64,000 bases of DNA from the NCBI GenBank assembly GCA_030267565.1, contig BRXU01000012.1, positions 1,424,501 through 1,488,500 of the forward strand, read 5' to 3'. The notes below the pieces were generated by a model that did no database searches, was not told where the DNA came from, and saw only the letters and a program-made list of their open reading frames with translations. The position numbers and the translations under genes were made by a program. Numbering within the stretch: the first letter of the stretch is position 1; each line of letters opens with the position of its first letter. Source of the DNA: Pleodorina starrii. Taxonomy: Eukaryota > Chlorophyta > Chlorophyceae > Chlamydomonadales > Volvocaceae. Below are positions 23,845 to 42,248 of the stretch, one piece after another.

Positions 23845-26800
23845 TTGCTGCAGGATCACGTTTCAAATATTCCTTGCATTTTATAATGCAAACAGCCCGG
23901 GACTAGATTGCAAGCGGGTTGTCGACCTAAGGTTCTCTAGGAGGCCACCCTGGAGCCCGTGAAATTTGCACGACAGCCTTACTCAGGCACACGCACTTCG
24001 CAAAACAGTCCATTACTTCATGTTTGAACAATTGTAGATGAACGGGGTTAGGCTGGGAACATGTTTCTGCAGCCCAAGGCGCCAATGCGCACCAAATGTT
24101 GGAAGCAAGGATGGATGTACGTGCAGCGAAGTCGAGTAACTGGGCCCATGTCTAAACCACAGGTGCCTTATAACTACCTGTTTCATCACCGTAACAAAAT
24201 ATCTCTCTTGGAAGGTCTGCAGTGTATTCTATTCGTGTGGTCCTTCTTTGACTCTCTCTGGGTGCAGAGCGAAGTATGCGTCCTTCACCTTTAAACCCTT
24301 TAATCCATTGCAGCATGTTTAGTCAAAAACGTCATTTTACGAAAGCAGAACGTGAGAAAGCTCGGAAATTTTGCTGGGTACGGAGCTCGTCCATCCCCAG
24401 TACATACTCGTACTGGCTGCACGTACACGCACCCCGGAGAAAATTTTGGAGTCGCCGGTCCGAATGCCGCTGATTCGCCTGCGGCCGTTGTGTAGTTTCT
24501 TACTCATGATGTTCAAAATTCATTTTCTGGCATGGAACGCCGCGAGATGTCAGCCATGACACGCCGGGCCAGGACGCTATTGCCCATGTCACGCTTGCTC
24601 AGCCAGGACAAATGTCATATGCTTCTCAAGTTATAGCCTCGTAACGTAGCGTATGCTTTTTGCGCGGAGCTGGCAACTCACGTAATGATCTTCTATCCAT
24701 GCTCGCGTGAACGGATCGCGTTGGCCAGCGCATTCCATTCGAGCGGCCACGCTGCTTCATCACCTCAATGTCCTTTTAGTTGTTTCGTGAGGTTCAAGCC
24801 TGGTTTTGCCATCGATATCCATCGTGCGCTGAGAGCCAGCACCACTTGGCCATCATAACACTGCTTTCCGATGCATTAACCTTTTCAAGAATGCTCCCAT
24901 CAGCGCCAAATTTCTGTTGCCCATTTAGCGAGTTTTTGCCGCTTGGATAACAATGCAGCATTCAGTCAGCATGGCATTGCATACCCAACGTTACGATGAC
25001 CTGCAAATTGCTCACCCATAACATGCTGATTGGCAAACCTCACGGTGTCTAAGCCTTTTGTAACTGTCCTGTGCCAACTTCATCTCCTCAATTCGGTAGT
25101 TCGATTGCAGTCCGGGGGGAGTGTGGGGACGTGGTGCGGCCGTACCACGACTCCACACGCCCACTGAACCCCACTTAAAACAACCCCAACAATGACCATG
25201 CGGATGCGTGGTAGCCGATTCACGTATTAAAGCAAGATTGCCCTGCCCAAGTTCTGTTGGTGGACATTCGAGAATAAATACAGGTAAGAACGCTCAATGT
25301 GATACAGATACCGTAGCGCGCCCTTCAAAAGTCTTCAATGCGCGAGTCTCAGAGGAATGAACTTAACAGCATTTTTAGTGTTTTGACTGCCTGATCAAAT
25401 ATGCGTTAGTTTGAGGGCGGTCAGCAGGTCATCAAATCCGCGATGAACGGCAGAACGGTCTCCGCACTTTGGATAATAATAAGTTGTATACTTGGTTGTA
25501 TCCTTCGTACTCATTGTAATGCCGCTTTGAGCCTCCATGGTCATGGGAAAATGGATCCACCGCATCTTAGCACGTGTACGTGTCTCGCCCGCCACTAATC
25601 AGTACAATTTTTTGCATAGAACACACAGCAATAGACTGACTAGTGGTGGCTGAGACCGCGAAGGGGTCTCAGGGGGTCTCACCCCTTTCGATAACAGGAA
25701 ATAGCCCACGGGAAACGGGGTAGGGTACCCGCACCCCATTGTGAGGCATCCCCAACGTGATGCACACAGAAAATCCGTCCGGAAAGGCGGTTTAGTTGCC
25801 GGGAACACCTCCTCCTGCATCCTAGTCTCAAGAATTAGCATAAAGGCATCCTGCCGGGCGACCATGACCTTATTCGCCAATGCAATTATGTATGCTTCGG
25901 CTCGCCCATCCACGTCACTCCATGGGCCTCACAGCGCACGCGATATGTAACCCAACAACCGCCTGGAGTACACGACATATAGGTTAATGACATATGTACA
26001 TGTACAAATCGCACAACTCGCTGTCGCTGCTCCCCTGGGTGCGTGGGTGGGTGGTGGGTGCGTGGGTGGGTGCCTTGGGTGGGTGGGTGGGTGCGTGGGT
26101 GGCAACAAGTGGAAGGCTAGAAACAGGGATTGTCGAGATGTTGCTTGCGGCCTGGGAAGTATACGAATGCTAATGGCGCGGGCTGCCGCCAACTTGGCAG
26201 GCGCAGGTTGTCACTGTAGATATAGGGGGTACAAGAGGGTACAAGCAGGTACAAGCTTGGAATTCCGCGCATGAAAATTTACTGCCTGTTACTGCATGTC
26301 AATCGTACAATTGTTCGTCTTGGATTCATGTTTGGGGATTTGTGAATGCAGCATCACCACAACATAAATGTTTTGGATCACGATACGGGATGCATGTGTC
26401 ATTCAATCATATTGGGCGCACCTACCCGTATGTGCAGACAGTTCAGCGTTATAGCATTCGTTAATTGCGTCCACTGATCGCATACGTGGTCGCGTTGTGA
26501 CCGTGGTCGTTGGTGACCGATGTCGTTTTGGTCGTCATGCGGTCCTATAACAGTGATGTCGCCCAGCCCTGCCGGCCTTATCTTTTTCGTGTCATCCGTT
26601 CCTCATACTGTTCTGCCTACGCTACGGCAGTCGGACGTGTGCAGTGAGCACGGCCGAATCGCTTTCGCGTTCCTGGCAGGTCAGGGTCCGGTCGCAAACC
26701 TTAAAACAACGCTCCGTCCTGCACACCCAGCCTCAAGGCAAGTATGTCATAGGACGTGCTGTTGAAAAATTTACGTATATCTCTGTAAGCGACCACGGGA

Positions 26801-27366
26801 TCGCTGCAAATCCTTTACCTGGTGTAAATCGCTCCGGGACCAAAACTATGGAATACGACAGACTTAGCGTTTTGCTGTTCAGGACCACTACAGCGTCCTG
26901 CAGCACATTACTGGCCTTTTATTTATTGACAACTAACTGGTAATCAGCGTTGAAGCCGCCCTCGAAGGCTCTTTTGTTTCAGTCTTTACGTGCCCCCCTA
27001 CTTCCTACGGTTCTGAACGATCCGTCTACATGCCATTTGTAGTAACAGCATGTGCTGGCCTTGCCAACCGTGAGGTCCCATAACACGGACAAACATGCAA
27101 TGTCCCAGCGCCCAAGGCCAATAACGAAAGGAGCCAAGAAGTTTGATCGGAAAAGCGACGTTGCAAGGGATAGCCCTGCCGAGGTACAATAGGCTATCCA
27201 AGTGGGTCGAGAGGTCGACCGTTCCAGCAATTGCTCCACGGCTTGGTTGCAGGAGGCGCCCAATGAAGAGGTGCAGCCGTGGAAAAATATTTTTCGTCCG
27301 ACATGCGCACAACCTCCAAGAGATAATAGCTTTACGCTCGAAGTAAGAGATTTTTGAGGGCAGCCT
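23845..27366. other. 3.5-kb spacer between RGP1 and the LOV kinase
   Basis: No gene was recognised. It should contain two promoters and probably an unseen first exon of the LOV kinase. A minus-strand frame at 25599-25913 is open for 104 codons, but I recognise nothing in it. The sequence at 24600-25390 is AT-richer than its surroundings and has no open frame of note. Confidence 0.4.
26036..26103. repeat. GGGTGGGTGCGT-type G-rich minisatellite
   Basis: Alternating GGGTGGGT and GGGTGCGT units make a purine-rich G-run tract on the plus strand. Runs of three G at short spacing could fold as a G-quadruplex. Confidence 0.8.
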
Positions 27367-34505
<7,139 letters not shown>

Positions 34506-35398
34506 ACAATGGACAACGCATGGATGCGTGTCGACGGTTCGGGGTGGAGGCGTCAAGTCGTGGTGTCGGATCTTGCGTTGCTGATGCGGTAGCGGTGCCG
34601 CCGCAGCGGAGGTTGCTCGTGCGCTGTAATCGCTGTGCGTCGCGGCGAGTGCCAGGTGGAGCGGGAGGCGGCACTGTTGCCATCATCATGCTCAGCTTGA
34701 GTCGTGAATCGAGTTGGAGGCACTCAACTGGCAAACACGACCATGCGAGTCTTCTGACAGGCCCTTAGGGAATATCGTGCCTGTGATTTGTTTTACTCGA
34801 GGCGCTTACATTGCGCTTACATTGCTTGTACTCGTGCGCCCAAGTGCACGAATGCGAGCAGCTGGCGGCTTTGCGCTACCATACACGGGTTCCCCACTTG
34901 GTGCCGGGTAATCTAGCCTGACCCGCTGTAACAGCTGCCGAAGCTTGCATTGGTGGGCGGGTTGCCTGAAACCCCTACAGGCGCATCGGCCGTGCCCCAA
35001 TGGGGGAGTACAGCCCCACATCATGGCGCACTCAAAATACGAGCTAGGTACCCCGCAGCTTCGAAGCTGGTACGCATCGAGCGGACTGAACTACCTGTCT
35101 GTTTTTTGGGGGGCTAGCAAAGCTGTCCGCTACTTACGTGTCAACCATATCCTGTTTTAACGAGCGGTCGTGTCGCGCGTCGCTTTCTCTTCGCTTCTGC
35201 TTATCGTAGTGGTTTGGCTTGTTTTTGCTTGGAACCTCTTACCGTGTGTGTCTTGCGTAGGTGCGCGACACCGCTTAGTCGAGTGTGCTCATTGCTGTGG
35301 CTGCCTAAGCTACAGCTGAGCAATGGTTTAGGCCTTCGGTTGAAATGGCCTACCGTACAGCATGGACCTGGACAGGTGTGAATACAACTATGTTACGG

Positions 35399-35508
35399 GT
35401 CGGGCGTAGTTGACGGCGACGTACGTGGCAGTTATTGCCTCGTGGCTGATGCGGTCGGGCGTAGTTGACGGCGACGTACGTGGCAGTTATTGCCTCGTGG
35501 CTGATGCG
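35399..35508. repeat. exact 55-bp tandem duplication
   Basis: The unit starting GTCGGGCGTAGTTGACGGCG and ending GTGGCTGATGCG is present twice without a visible difference (35399-35453 and 35454-35508). Identity implies a recent event. Confidence 0.9.
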
Positions 35509-36212
35509 GCAGGACGATGTCGTACAAGCGCACTGTTGTTCCCTTGACAAGGCTCAAGCGAGGGCACTGTCCGTGAGGCGAACTGCCCATTGGGGACATG
35601 GTGAACACATCAGCCCGTAAAAGGGGGTCATTGGAGGAAGGTTGCACAGTAGGGGTGCAGCCTTAGCTCTACGGTCAAAAGCTAACGGTTTTACGATTAT
35701 TGTTGTTACGGCTGGGCCCTTAAATGCCATCATTTTACGGGTTTGTGTGTGAAAGTGATTACGGTGCCCTTTGGAGGCATTTGTACCGTAACATATGGGT
35801 CGTCTTAATTTATGCAAGAGGCTGTGCAGCACCACGCGTTCTTCAAGATCATATACTGCCGTCATAGTACATGCAGTATGGTGACTCTTGCCACGGAATG
35901 AACCGTTTTACAGCGGACCCAAAAGATCCACCGCACCTGACACCGCTGCCCAAAACCGCGGAAGGCGGACAAGCGACCAGAGACACGATCCGGAAACAGC
36001 CAACCTTGAGGGCAACCCCTCAAATGGCAAATACCCACAGCAGAGAAACTTAGCCCCTGGCGCCCGTAATGTAGGTCGGTGTGATCGGTAGATGTTGTCG
36101 TTGGGGGAGTTGGTGCTGGGATGGCAAGATTGATGCGAGAATGGAGTTGCATCAATGCATTACTGAATACGATGTGTCGTATGCATAATACGTTTCCAGG
36201 CGTTGGGCCCGG

Positions 36213-36302
36213 CTGGGGGTAGGGGGGCTGCTGCCCCCCTCCCCCAGACCCCCTCCCCTACGCTGGTGGGGGGCGGGGGGCTGCCGCCCCCCATCCCCCC
36301 AC
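36213..36302. repeat. two consecutive G/C-run hairpins
   Basis: The first hairpin, 36213-36247, has arms CTGGGGGTAGGGGGG and CCCCCCTCCCCCAG. The second, 36266-36302, has arms GTGGGGGGCGGGGGG and CCCCCCATCCCCCCAC. The loops are CTGCTG-like and CTGCCG-like, so the two are probably a duplicated unit. They are possibly the end of a mobile element. Confidence 0.7.
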
Positions 36303-36484
36303 ACCCCCCTTCCCCCCACGCAGCACGCACTCTGAATTGCAGTGTCCGTGATAACCGTGAAATTACAATGGTGCACGTCCTTCGGCCAAGTGCAGTGGTG
36401 CGTCAGATCGTTTTACGGTATGATTGAAGAGAAAAGGAAGGCGACCTCGGTCTCAAAACCTTCATGTTTCACAAACATGAACGC

Positions 36485-36870
36485 AAACTTCTAGTTTGTC
36501 CCTTGCCATTTTTGTAATTTTATGAGATAGTAATATGCGTCAAGGCCGTCGGACCAGCTAGCAGAACTGTGGTGGTCGCGGGAACAATGTTCGCTATGCA
36601 ATTATTTAGATGTCGGAAAGATGAGGCGCCGCCATGTAAATATATATAATTGACGAAAACAGAATGAACAGAAGTTCCTGATGCGTTGGAGCGAGTGCAG
36701 CCTCGGACCACGGACTCAGTGGAAGATCTTTCGTACTGATACATGCACTTGTGCTTTTGAGATTCTATTATAGTATTACGAGTATCAAGGGCTATTAATT
36801 GGCCTTTATAGTGTATCCAGCCATCAAGGTTGCTCGTCACTACGCCGGGCAGCCAGCCAGCCAGGCGGCC
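36485..36870 (+). repeat. repeat family R1, copy c (3' half)
   Basis: Shares TTTGTCCCTTGCCA, GCGTCAAGGCCGTCGGACC, GATGCGTTGGAGCGAGTGC, AAGGGCTATTAA and the CAGCCAGCCAGCC tail with the other copies. The terminal palindrome is missing. Confidence 0.7.
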
Positions 36871-37008
36871 ACGAACAGGGCCAACACCCCCACACAACAG
36901 AGATTCAAATTCCATATAAGCTTCAGTGCTGCTGCCCTCGCGAGGTCGCTTGGAAGTGTCAAATCGTTATACGCTCTGCCGTACAGCAAGGTCACCCTAC
37001 ATTACGGT

Positions 37009-37690
37009 TCCCCTTGTAATCCTTGCATGCTAACTTCTGGACTGGGGCCGAGCCCTTTCATGGCATCGAAGCTGCCACGCCTGGTTAGGATTTGATGATG
37101 ACAAGGGGAACCGATTTTCACACCGGTTGCTAGCCGTACAGGCTAGTCAGACTGTTCATCCTACCCCAGGGGCACCCGCGAAGGGGTGCCGAAAGCAAAG
37201 CCACCAAGGGGCCCCCAGCACCAAGCCCGCGTGACGCACAAAGCGTGAAACACTCATGTCACACACCCCCCAAAGGCCCGAGGGCGGGAAGAATGAGATG
37301 TCCGCCACCGAGAGACAGCGAGCGGAGCACCGGAGACAGGAAGCGCCCGTAATGTAGGATGACATAGCTGTACGGCTGAGCGTATAACGATTTGACGCAT
37401 TCACACTTGTGCAAGATGCGACTGCAGGCCAAAGGAAGCGTACCTAATACGAAATTTGAATGGCTTTATGTTGCAATTCTCCGATCTCCGATCGCTGCAT
37501 ACGTTCGATGTTGGAGTGTGATTACGTCTGTTTAGGATTCGGTAATTACAAGGGGAACCGGTTTTCACACCGGTTGCTAGCCGTACAGGCTAGACAGACT
37601 GTTCATCCTACCGCAGGGGCACCCGCGGAGGGGTGCCTAAAGCATTGCCACCAAGCCCACCAATACCAAGCCCACATCGCCATCAGGCCC
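37009..37690 (-). repeat. repeat family R2 ends: three short copies in a cluster
   Basis: Two minus-strand copies (37090-37205 and 37540-37690) each read, on the plus strand, ACAAGGGGAACCG, TTTTCACACCGGTTGCTAGCCG, CAGACTGTTCATCCTACC and a short GGGGCACCCGC/GGGGTGCC hairpin. A plus-oriented scrap (TTCCCCTTGTAATCCTTGC) sits at 37009-37028. The two long copies are about 90 percent alike by eye. Confidence 0.7.
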
Positions 37691-37789
37691 GGCGCCCACC
37701 AACCCCTAGAAGCAGCAAATTTATCGTGGAATATAAATGTCTGTGGTCTTAGGGCGTCCTCTGCTCTGTCCTCTGCTCTGGCCCTGTCC

Positions 37790-38705
37790 GTGGCTGGCTG
37801 GCTGGCTGCCTGTCCGGCTGAGTGACGACCAACCTTGATGGCTCAATACGCTATAAAGCAACATTAATAGCCCTTCATACTCGTAATACTACATTACAAT
37901 CTTAAAATCAATAGTGCAGGTATTAGTATGAAAGATGTTAGACTGAGTCCGTGGTCCGAGGCCGCCGGCCCTCGCTCCAACGCATTCAGAACTTCTGTTC
38001 ATTCCATATTGTACCGCTTTCTTCATATAAAATTTTTACATGACGGCGTCTTATCCTTTCGACATCCGAATATAGTTGCGTAGTGAACATTGTTCCCTCG
38101 ACCACACCACCGTTCTGCCAGCCGGTCCGACCGCCTTGACGCACATTACTATTATATAGAAAAATCAAAGTTGCCAAGGGACAAACTATGAGGGGCAAAC
38201 TGGTTGTTGGAAGCCAAGCCGCAAATGCATACACGATGCCGTCTTATGCGAGTCCACCCAACGCTAGAGGACGTATACATGCCCCGTCCTAATTATAAAG
38301 CTGGCAAACGTCTGTATGCGAGTACCTGTAGCGGAGCCTTGCACTCTCGTCGGCATGTGCAGTTGTGCACGTCGCGACCCATGCAATGATGCAAATAATT
38401 CCGCTGTGCTTCTTTGTGTAAGCCTGGCTCCTGAGCATCCGCGGGATAAGCCTTTGCTGCTTACACTTTGCACCTCAGCCAGTCTATGTACGGTCATATC
38501 CATGTCTTTTGGCGACACATGAGCATTACCGGTCACAAGTCGCGACGGCTTTGAAGTTCTCATGTAAACCTGACGATGGCACGCGGCGGGGTTGGGGTCG
38601 GGAAGGCCGCACGAGTTCCGCCAGGGACGGATCCAAGTCATGGCTGTCGAGGTCCGCTGTCAAGAGCTGCTGAAGAGCTGTCGCCCCCATTTGGGTCTCC
38701 CGCAC
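37790..38705 (-). repeat. repeat family R1, copy d, reverse orientation, interrupted
   Basis: The reverse complement of R1 runs from the GGCTGGCTGGCTGCC tail (37795) through GAGGCCGCCGGCC and the AAACTGGTTGTTGG block to about 38240. It resumes at about 38540 with the 5' part (CTTTGAA, GGGACGGATCCAAGTCATGGC, CAAGAGCTGCTGAAGAGC) up to 38705. The roughly 300 bases between are foreign and may be a later insertion. Confidence 0.65.
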
Positions 38706-39159
38706 ACACAATCAATGGCGCGGCGATGATAGGAGGTGTCGGAGTCGATCCAATCAGCGTATCGTAGAATGAAGCAACAGCGAGCGAGCGAGCGTCCAAT
38801 ATCAAGCATATCAAGCGTACACATATCAGCGTTACAAGCAGCAGCAGCGGGTGCGCCACCCGTGAGGCCAATCTTTGCGCCCTGACGAGTTAGGACCAGA
38901 TCGTCGCCAGGTAGCCTGCTGTGAATACAAGCTTTACAGCTAGACAAACCAGCCGTCTGCAGTGTACGTATGCGGCAAGTATTTCAACAAGCTGCTGCGA
39001 TGGTCGCAAGCAACACCTAAATACGTATCCCACGAAGTAAGATGGCTCCAGAACCATATACTTCACCTCGCGAAACCCTAACCGACTACCGACTTCCTCA
39101 GCTCTTCACCAACTTTCAACGGCTGTTGGATACACTATGTCAAAGACGCAGTGTGTCAT

Positions 39160-39835
39160 GACAGGGGGTAACAACCCTTCAGCAGCTCTTGACAGCGGAC
39201 CTCGACAGCCATGACTTGGATCCGCCCCTGGTGGAACCCGTACGGTCCGGCCCTCCCGACCCCAACCCCGCCGCGTGCCATCATCACGTTTACATTAAAT
39301 ATTCAAAGCCGTCGCGAAGTCGCGCGTCGCAAAGTTATGACGTTGTGTCACTACACTGCACAGTGTACATCCATTTCTATTAGGGCTTGCCGACTGGACT
39401 TGTTGGGCGCCCCGCAGAAGACCGCATCGATCGTGTGTGCATTTGGCATGGCAAATTCTCGGTTGTCATTTGCAACCTATGTCATTCCGTGTAACAGGAA
39501 GATGCGTCAAGGCGGTCGGAACGGCAAGCCGAACTGTGGTGTGGTCGCGGGAACAATGCTCACAAGCATACATAGTTGGATGTCGAAACGAAGAGATGCC
39601 GTCGTGTAAACATTTATATATGAACAACGCGGTATAAGTCAAATGAATAGGAGTTCTGGATGCGTTGGAGCGAGTGCAGCCTCGGACCATAGACTCATTC
39701 TATACTGATACCCTACTAATACGTACACTAAATGTTTTTAAAAGAATACATTAAGGGTTATTAAGCTTGCTTTACGGCATGTCTATAGAAGAAGGTTGGT
39801 CGTCACGCAGCCGGCCAGCCAGCCAGTGGTTATTA
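39160..39835 (+). repeat. repeat family R1, copy e
   Basis: Collinear with copy a from CAACCCTTCAGCAGCTCTTG to the GGTTGGTCGTCACGCAGCC tail. It lacks the terminal GC palindrome and stops within the CCAGCCAGCCAG tract. Confidence 0.75.
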
Positions 39836-42248
39836 ACTTCAGCTTACCGGTATCAAGCTAAGCACTTAGAGCAAAAAAGCAGATCGCACCGAGCTGGTGT
39901 TTGTTCTCTCATCTTTTCTTGTTTGTTTGGCGGTTCAGCGGTACCTGTTGCGGCCTTGATCAACTCGCAGGCAGTCGGCCTCGTGGTTACTTTCTCGCGC
40001 TAGTACGCGGTTTCCTTGCCCGCCCGCCCTCCCCTGGTTCTCGTCGCGCTCGCGCCTGGATTGCGCCGTCGCGAGGGCGCTCGCGTGCTTCTGTGTGTGC
40101 CGTGTGCGTCTGTCCTTGGGTTCGTGCGCTTCAGGTTTAGGCCGGTCCCACGGCGGGGGAGGTTTTGCCTTGATGGGGGCCGTCCCTTTTGCCTCCCCCA
40201 TCGCTAGCCTGGGCACCGTTCTATTTCGCTCGAGGGAATCAGAGGTGCCGCACTTGTCGGTTGGTCGGTGTGTTGCTGCTGCTTTATTTTTGTTGGGACC
40301 GTTTGTTCGCGGGCCGCGGTGCGGATTGCTGTCCCCTTGCTTGGGGGGTGTGCTCTGCCGCAGGCTGATCGGGGCATTAGGCAGCTAGGCAGAGCGCTGG
40401 TGGCCGCTGGCCGGCACGGAGAGTAGCAAGCGGCGTCGCGGTTTGGCGCGCGTCAGGCGGCAGGAGTGTTTTAGCGGCGTTTTCCTTACCCCCTTTCTTT
40501 AGTTGCACCTTCCCAAGCGGGGGGACGACAGTTGGCGGGGTGCGTGCCCAGGGTTTGTGAACGGGTGTGGGGCTTCTTGCTTTGCCATACCGCAGCAGAC
40601 TCAAACTGCCAGCAGGCAGCTGCTGCCGGCCGCGGTTCACGGCTTGGGTCGGCGACAAGCCCCCTCTCACCAGAAGGTCGCCGAAAAGAATGCACATTTC
40701 GGCGGGTTTCTGCTTAAGAACCTGCAGGCCGGTGGTCGGGGCTGTGCCCGGAGGCACAGAGCTGAGATTAGCATTGTCGCAATGCAATCAGGATTCACAC
40801 CAAAAGGGGAGGCTGTGGTAACTGCAACCATGGTGTAATATTTGCACAAGGTTGCTCCGCGGAAAGCCAAGGTCGCACTGCACGAGAAGCCACACAAGCA
40901 TCGGCTCGAACAGCCTCACCGGCGCCGTGCCCGCTTGCGTGTGCTGCACTACTGCCTGCCATTCGTTGCATTGCCTGCAGCTGGAACCACTTGCAGCGTT
41001 GCTACTGGCCCGCAACACCACCCCTTGCTTGGGCTCTTCGCGTGCTACCGCTGGGACCCGGGCTTGCCGCACCCGCAGTTGTGCCGTCGTTGCCCGCCGC
41101 CGCCTTTCCTTCCATGAGCCCAAAACACAACGCACTTCAGCAACAACGTTGAGCGAAGTGGCCACAGCAATAAACCCGCTTCAGAACGTTGAAATAACGG
41201 CTGTTGAACGTTGAAGAAAATTATCTGTCCGGTCCAGGCCCCTCGCGTCAATTCGGTTTATGCTGGCTTGGGACGAGTCCTCATGGGCAGGGGAACGGAA
41301 TAGACGAAATCGGACAAGAACGCAGTGGGGCAGGTGCCTGCCAGGGTGTGCCTGCTGTGAGTACTGCAACAAGCTGTTCACGGAGGTTCACGGCATTCTT
41401 TACCACTCATTACACAACTCTCCGGTTAGAACATGTGCATGATGCCAATGAACTGCTGCAACCATGTGCCGGGCCAAACTCCTACTCCACAGTTCCATCA
41501 CACACGCAGTCATTGACCCTACGCCTTTGCGAGCCTTCCTTCTAAAGCATGCGACAGTCGTGCGCCCATCGCCGGCAGTTGGCATCGTCAGTACACAGCC
41601 CCCGAAAGAGACGAAGCATCTAACAAGTGCGCGCCATTTGGCGCTCAGCAGTTGCGCATATCGCCAGCAGTTCCACAGAAAGTCAACGGTTAAGGATTTT
41701 GGTGAATCAGTCGTAGTGTCGCCGGTCGTGATGTCAGACGTACTGCCTCGGTCCCTTTGCAGCAACAATGATTCTAGAACGAGCACGCCCACTATGGGTG
41801 CTCACGACCAGCAGATGCCTACAGCCATTTGCTCTATCACCGGCCCCGACCAAACGCGCGTACCGGGCCTAAAGCTCATGGATTGAACCCCCCCACACAC
41901 ACTTTAGACTGGCGCAGCGCACGCACGGCAACGCCTTCGTCATTCGTACTTTGCGGTGAATTCACCGTCGAGTCACAACCTCCTACACACCTTCATCCTG
42001 TGACAACTCGCCAAATTAACGAGTCATGGCGATGTGAAATCAGCACATGTCATGTCCAACAGCCATGAGATCAAGCCAAGCACTAACCTACCTAGGGAAT
42101 CGCGTAAACTTAAATGTACCAGCTTCGGCTTTATAAGGCTTACATATCTCCCAATTGGCCGACTGAGCAGCCACAGCCGGTCGGGCGATGTTAACCACCA
42201 CGGCTGTCGACAGGCCCTCCCAACGAACGCCCCAATGGCGCCGGCAAC
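39836..42248. other. spacer before KCBP 3' end; R3 copy and unassigned frames
   Basis: An R3 copy lies at 40128-40255. Frames at 40377-41214 on both strands show nothing recognisable. A plus-strand frame at 41260-41442 holds CEYCNKLF...HSLH, which only loosely resembles a C2H2 finger. TTACA at 42140-42144 (TGTAA on the minus strand), 105 bases past the KCBP stop, is its likely polyadenylation signal. Confidence 0.4.
40128..40255 (+). repeat. repeat family R3, copy b
   Basis: Inverted relative of 17935-18060: TTTAGGCCGGTCCCACGGCG, GGGGGAGGTTTTGCCTTGA, TTTTGCCTCCCCCATCGCTA and GGGAATCAGAGGTG are shared with small differences. Confidence 0.6.

Larger units (their letters stand above)
34506..36480. 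other. spacer after the LOV kinase
   Basis: TGTAA motifs at 34625 and 34924 are candidate polyadenylation signals. The rest holds a 55-bp tandem duplication and a pair of G/C hairpins (separate entries). No gene was recognised. Confidence 0.4.

Noticed and set aside
41260..41442. C2H2 zinc-finger-like CEYCNKLF...HSLH
   Set aside because: The His spacing is short of the consensus, there is one motif only, and no splice-supported gene surrounds it.
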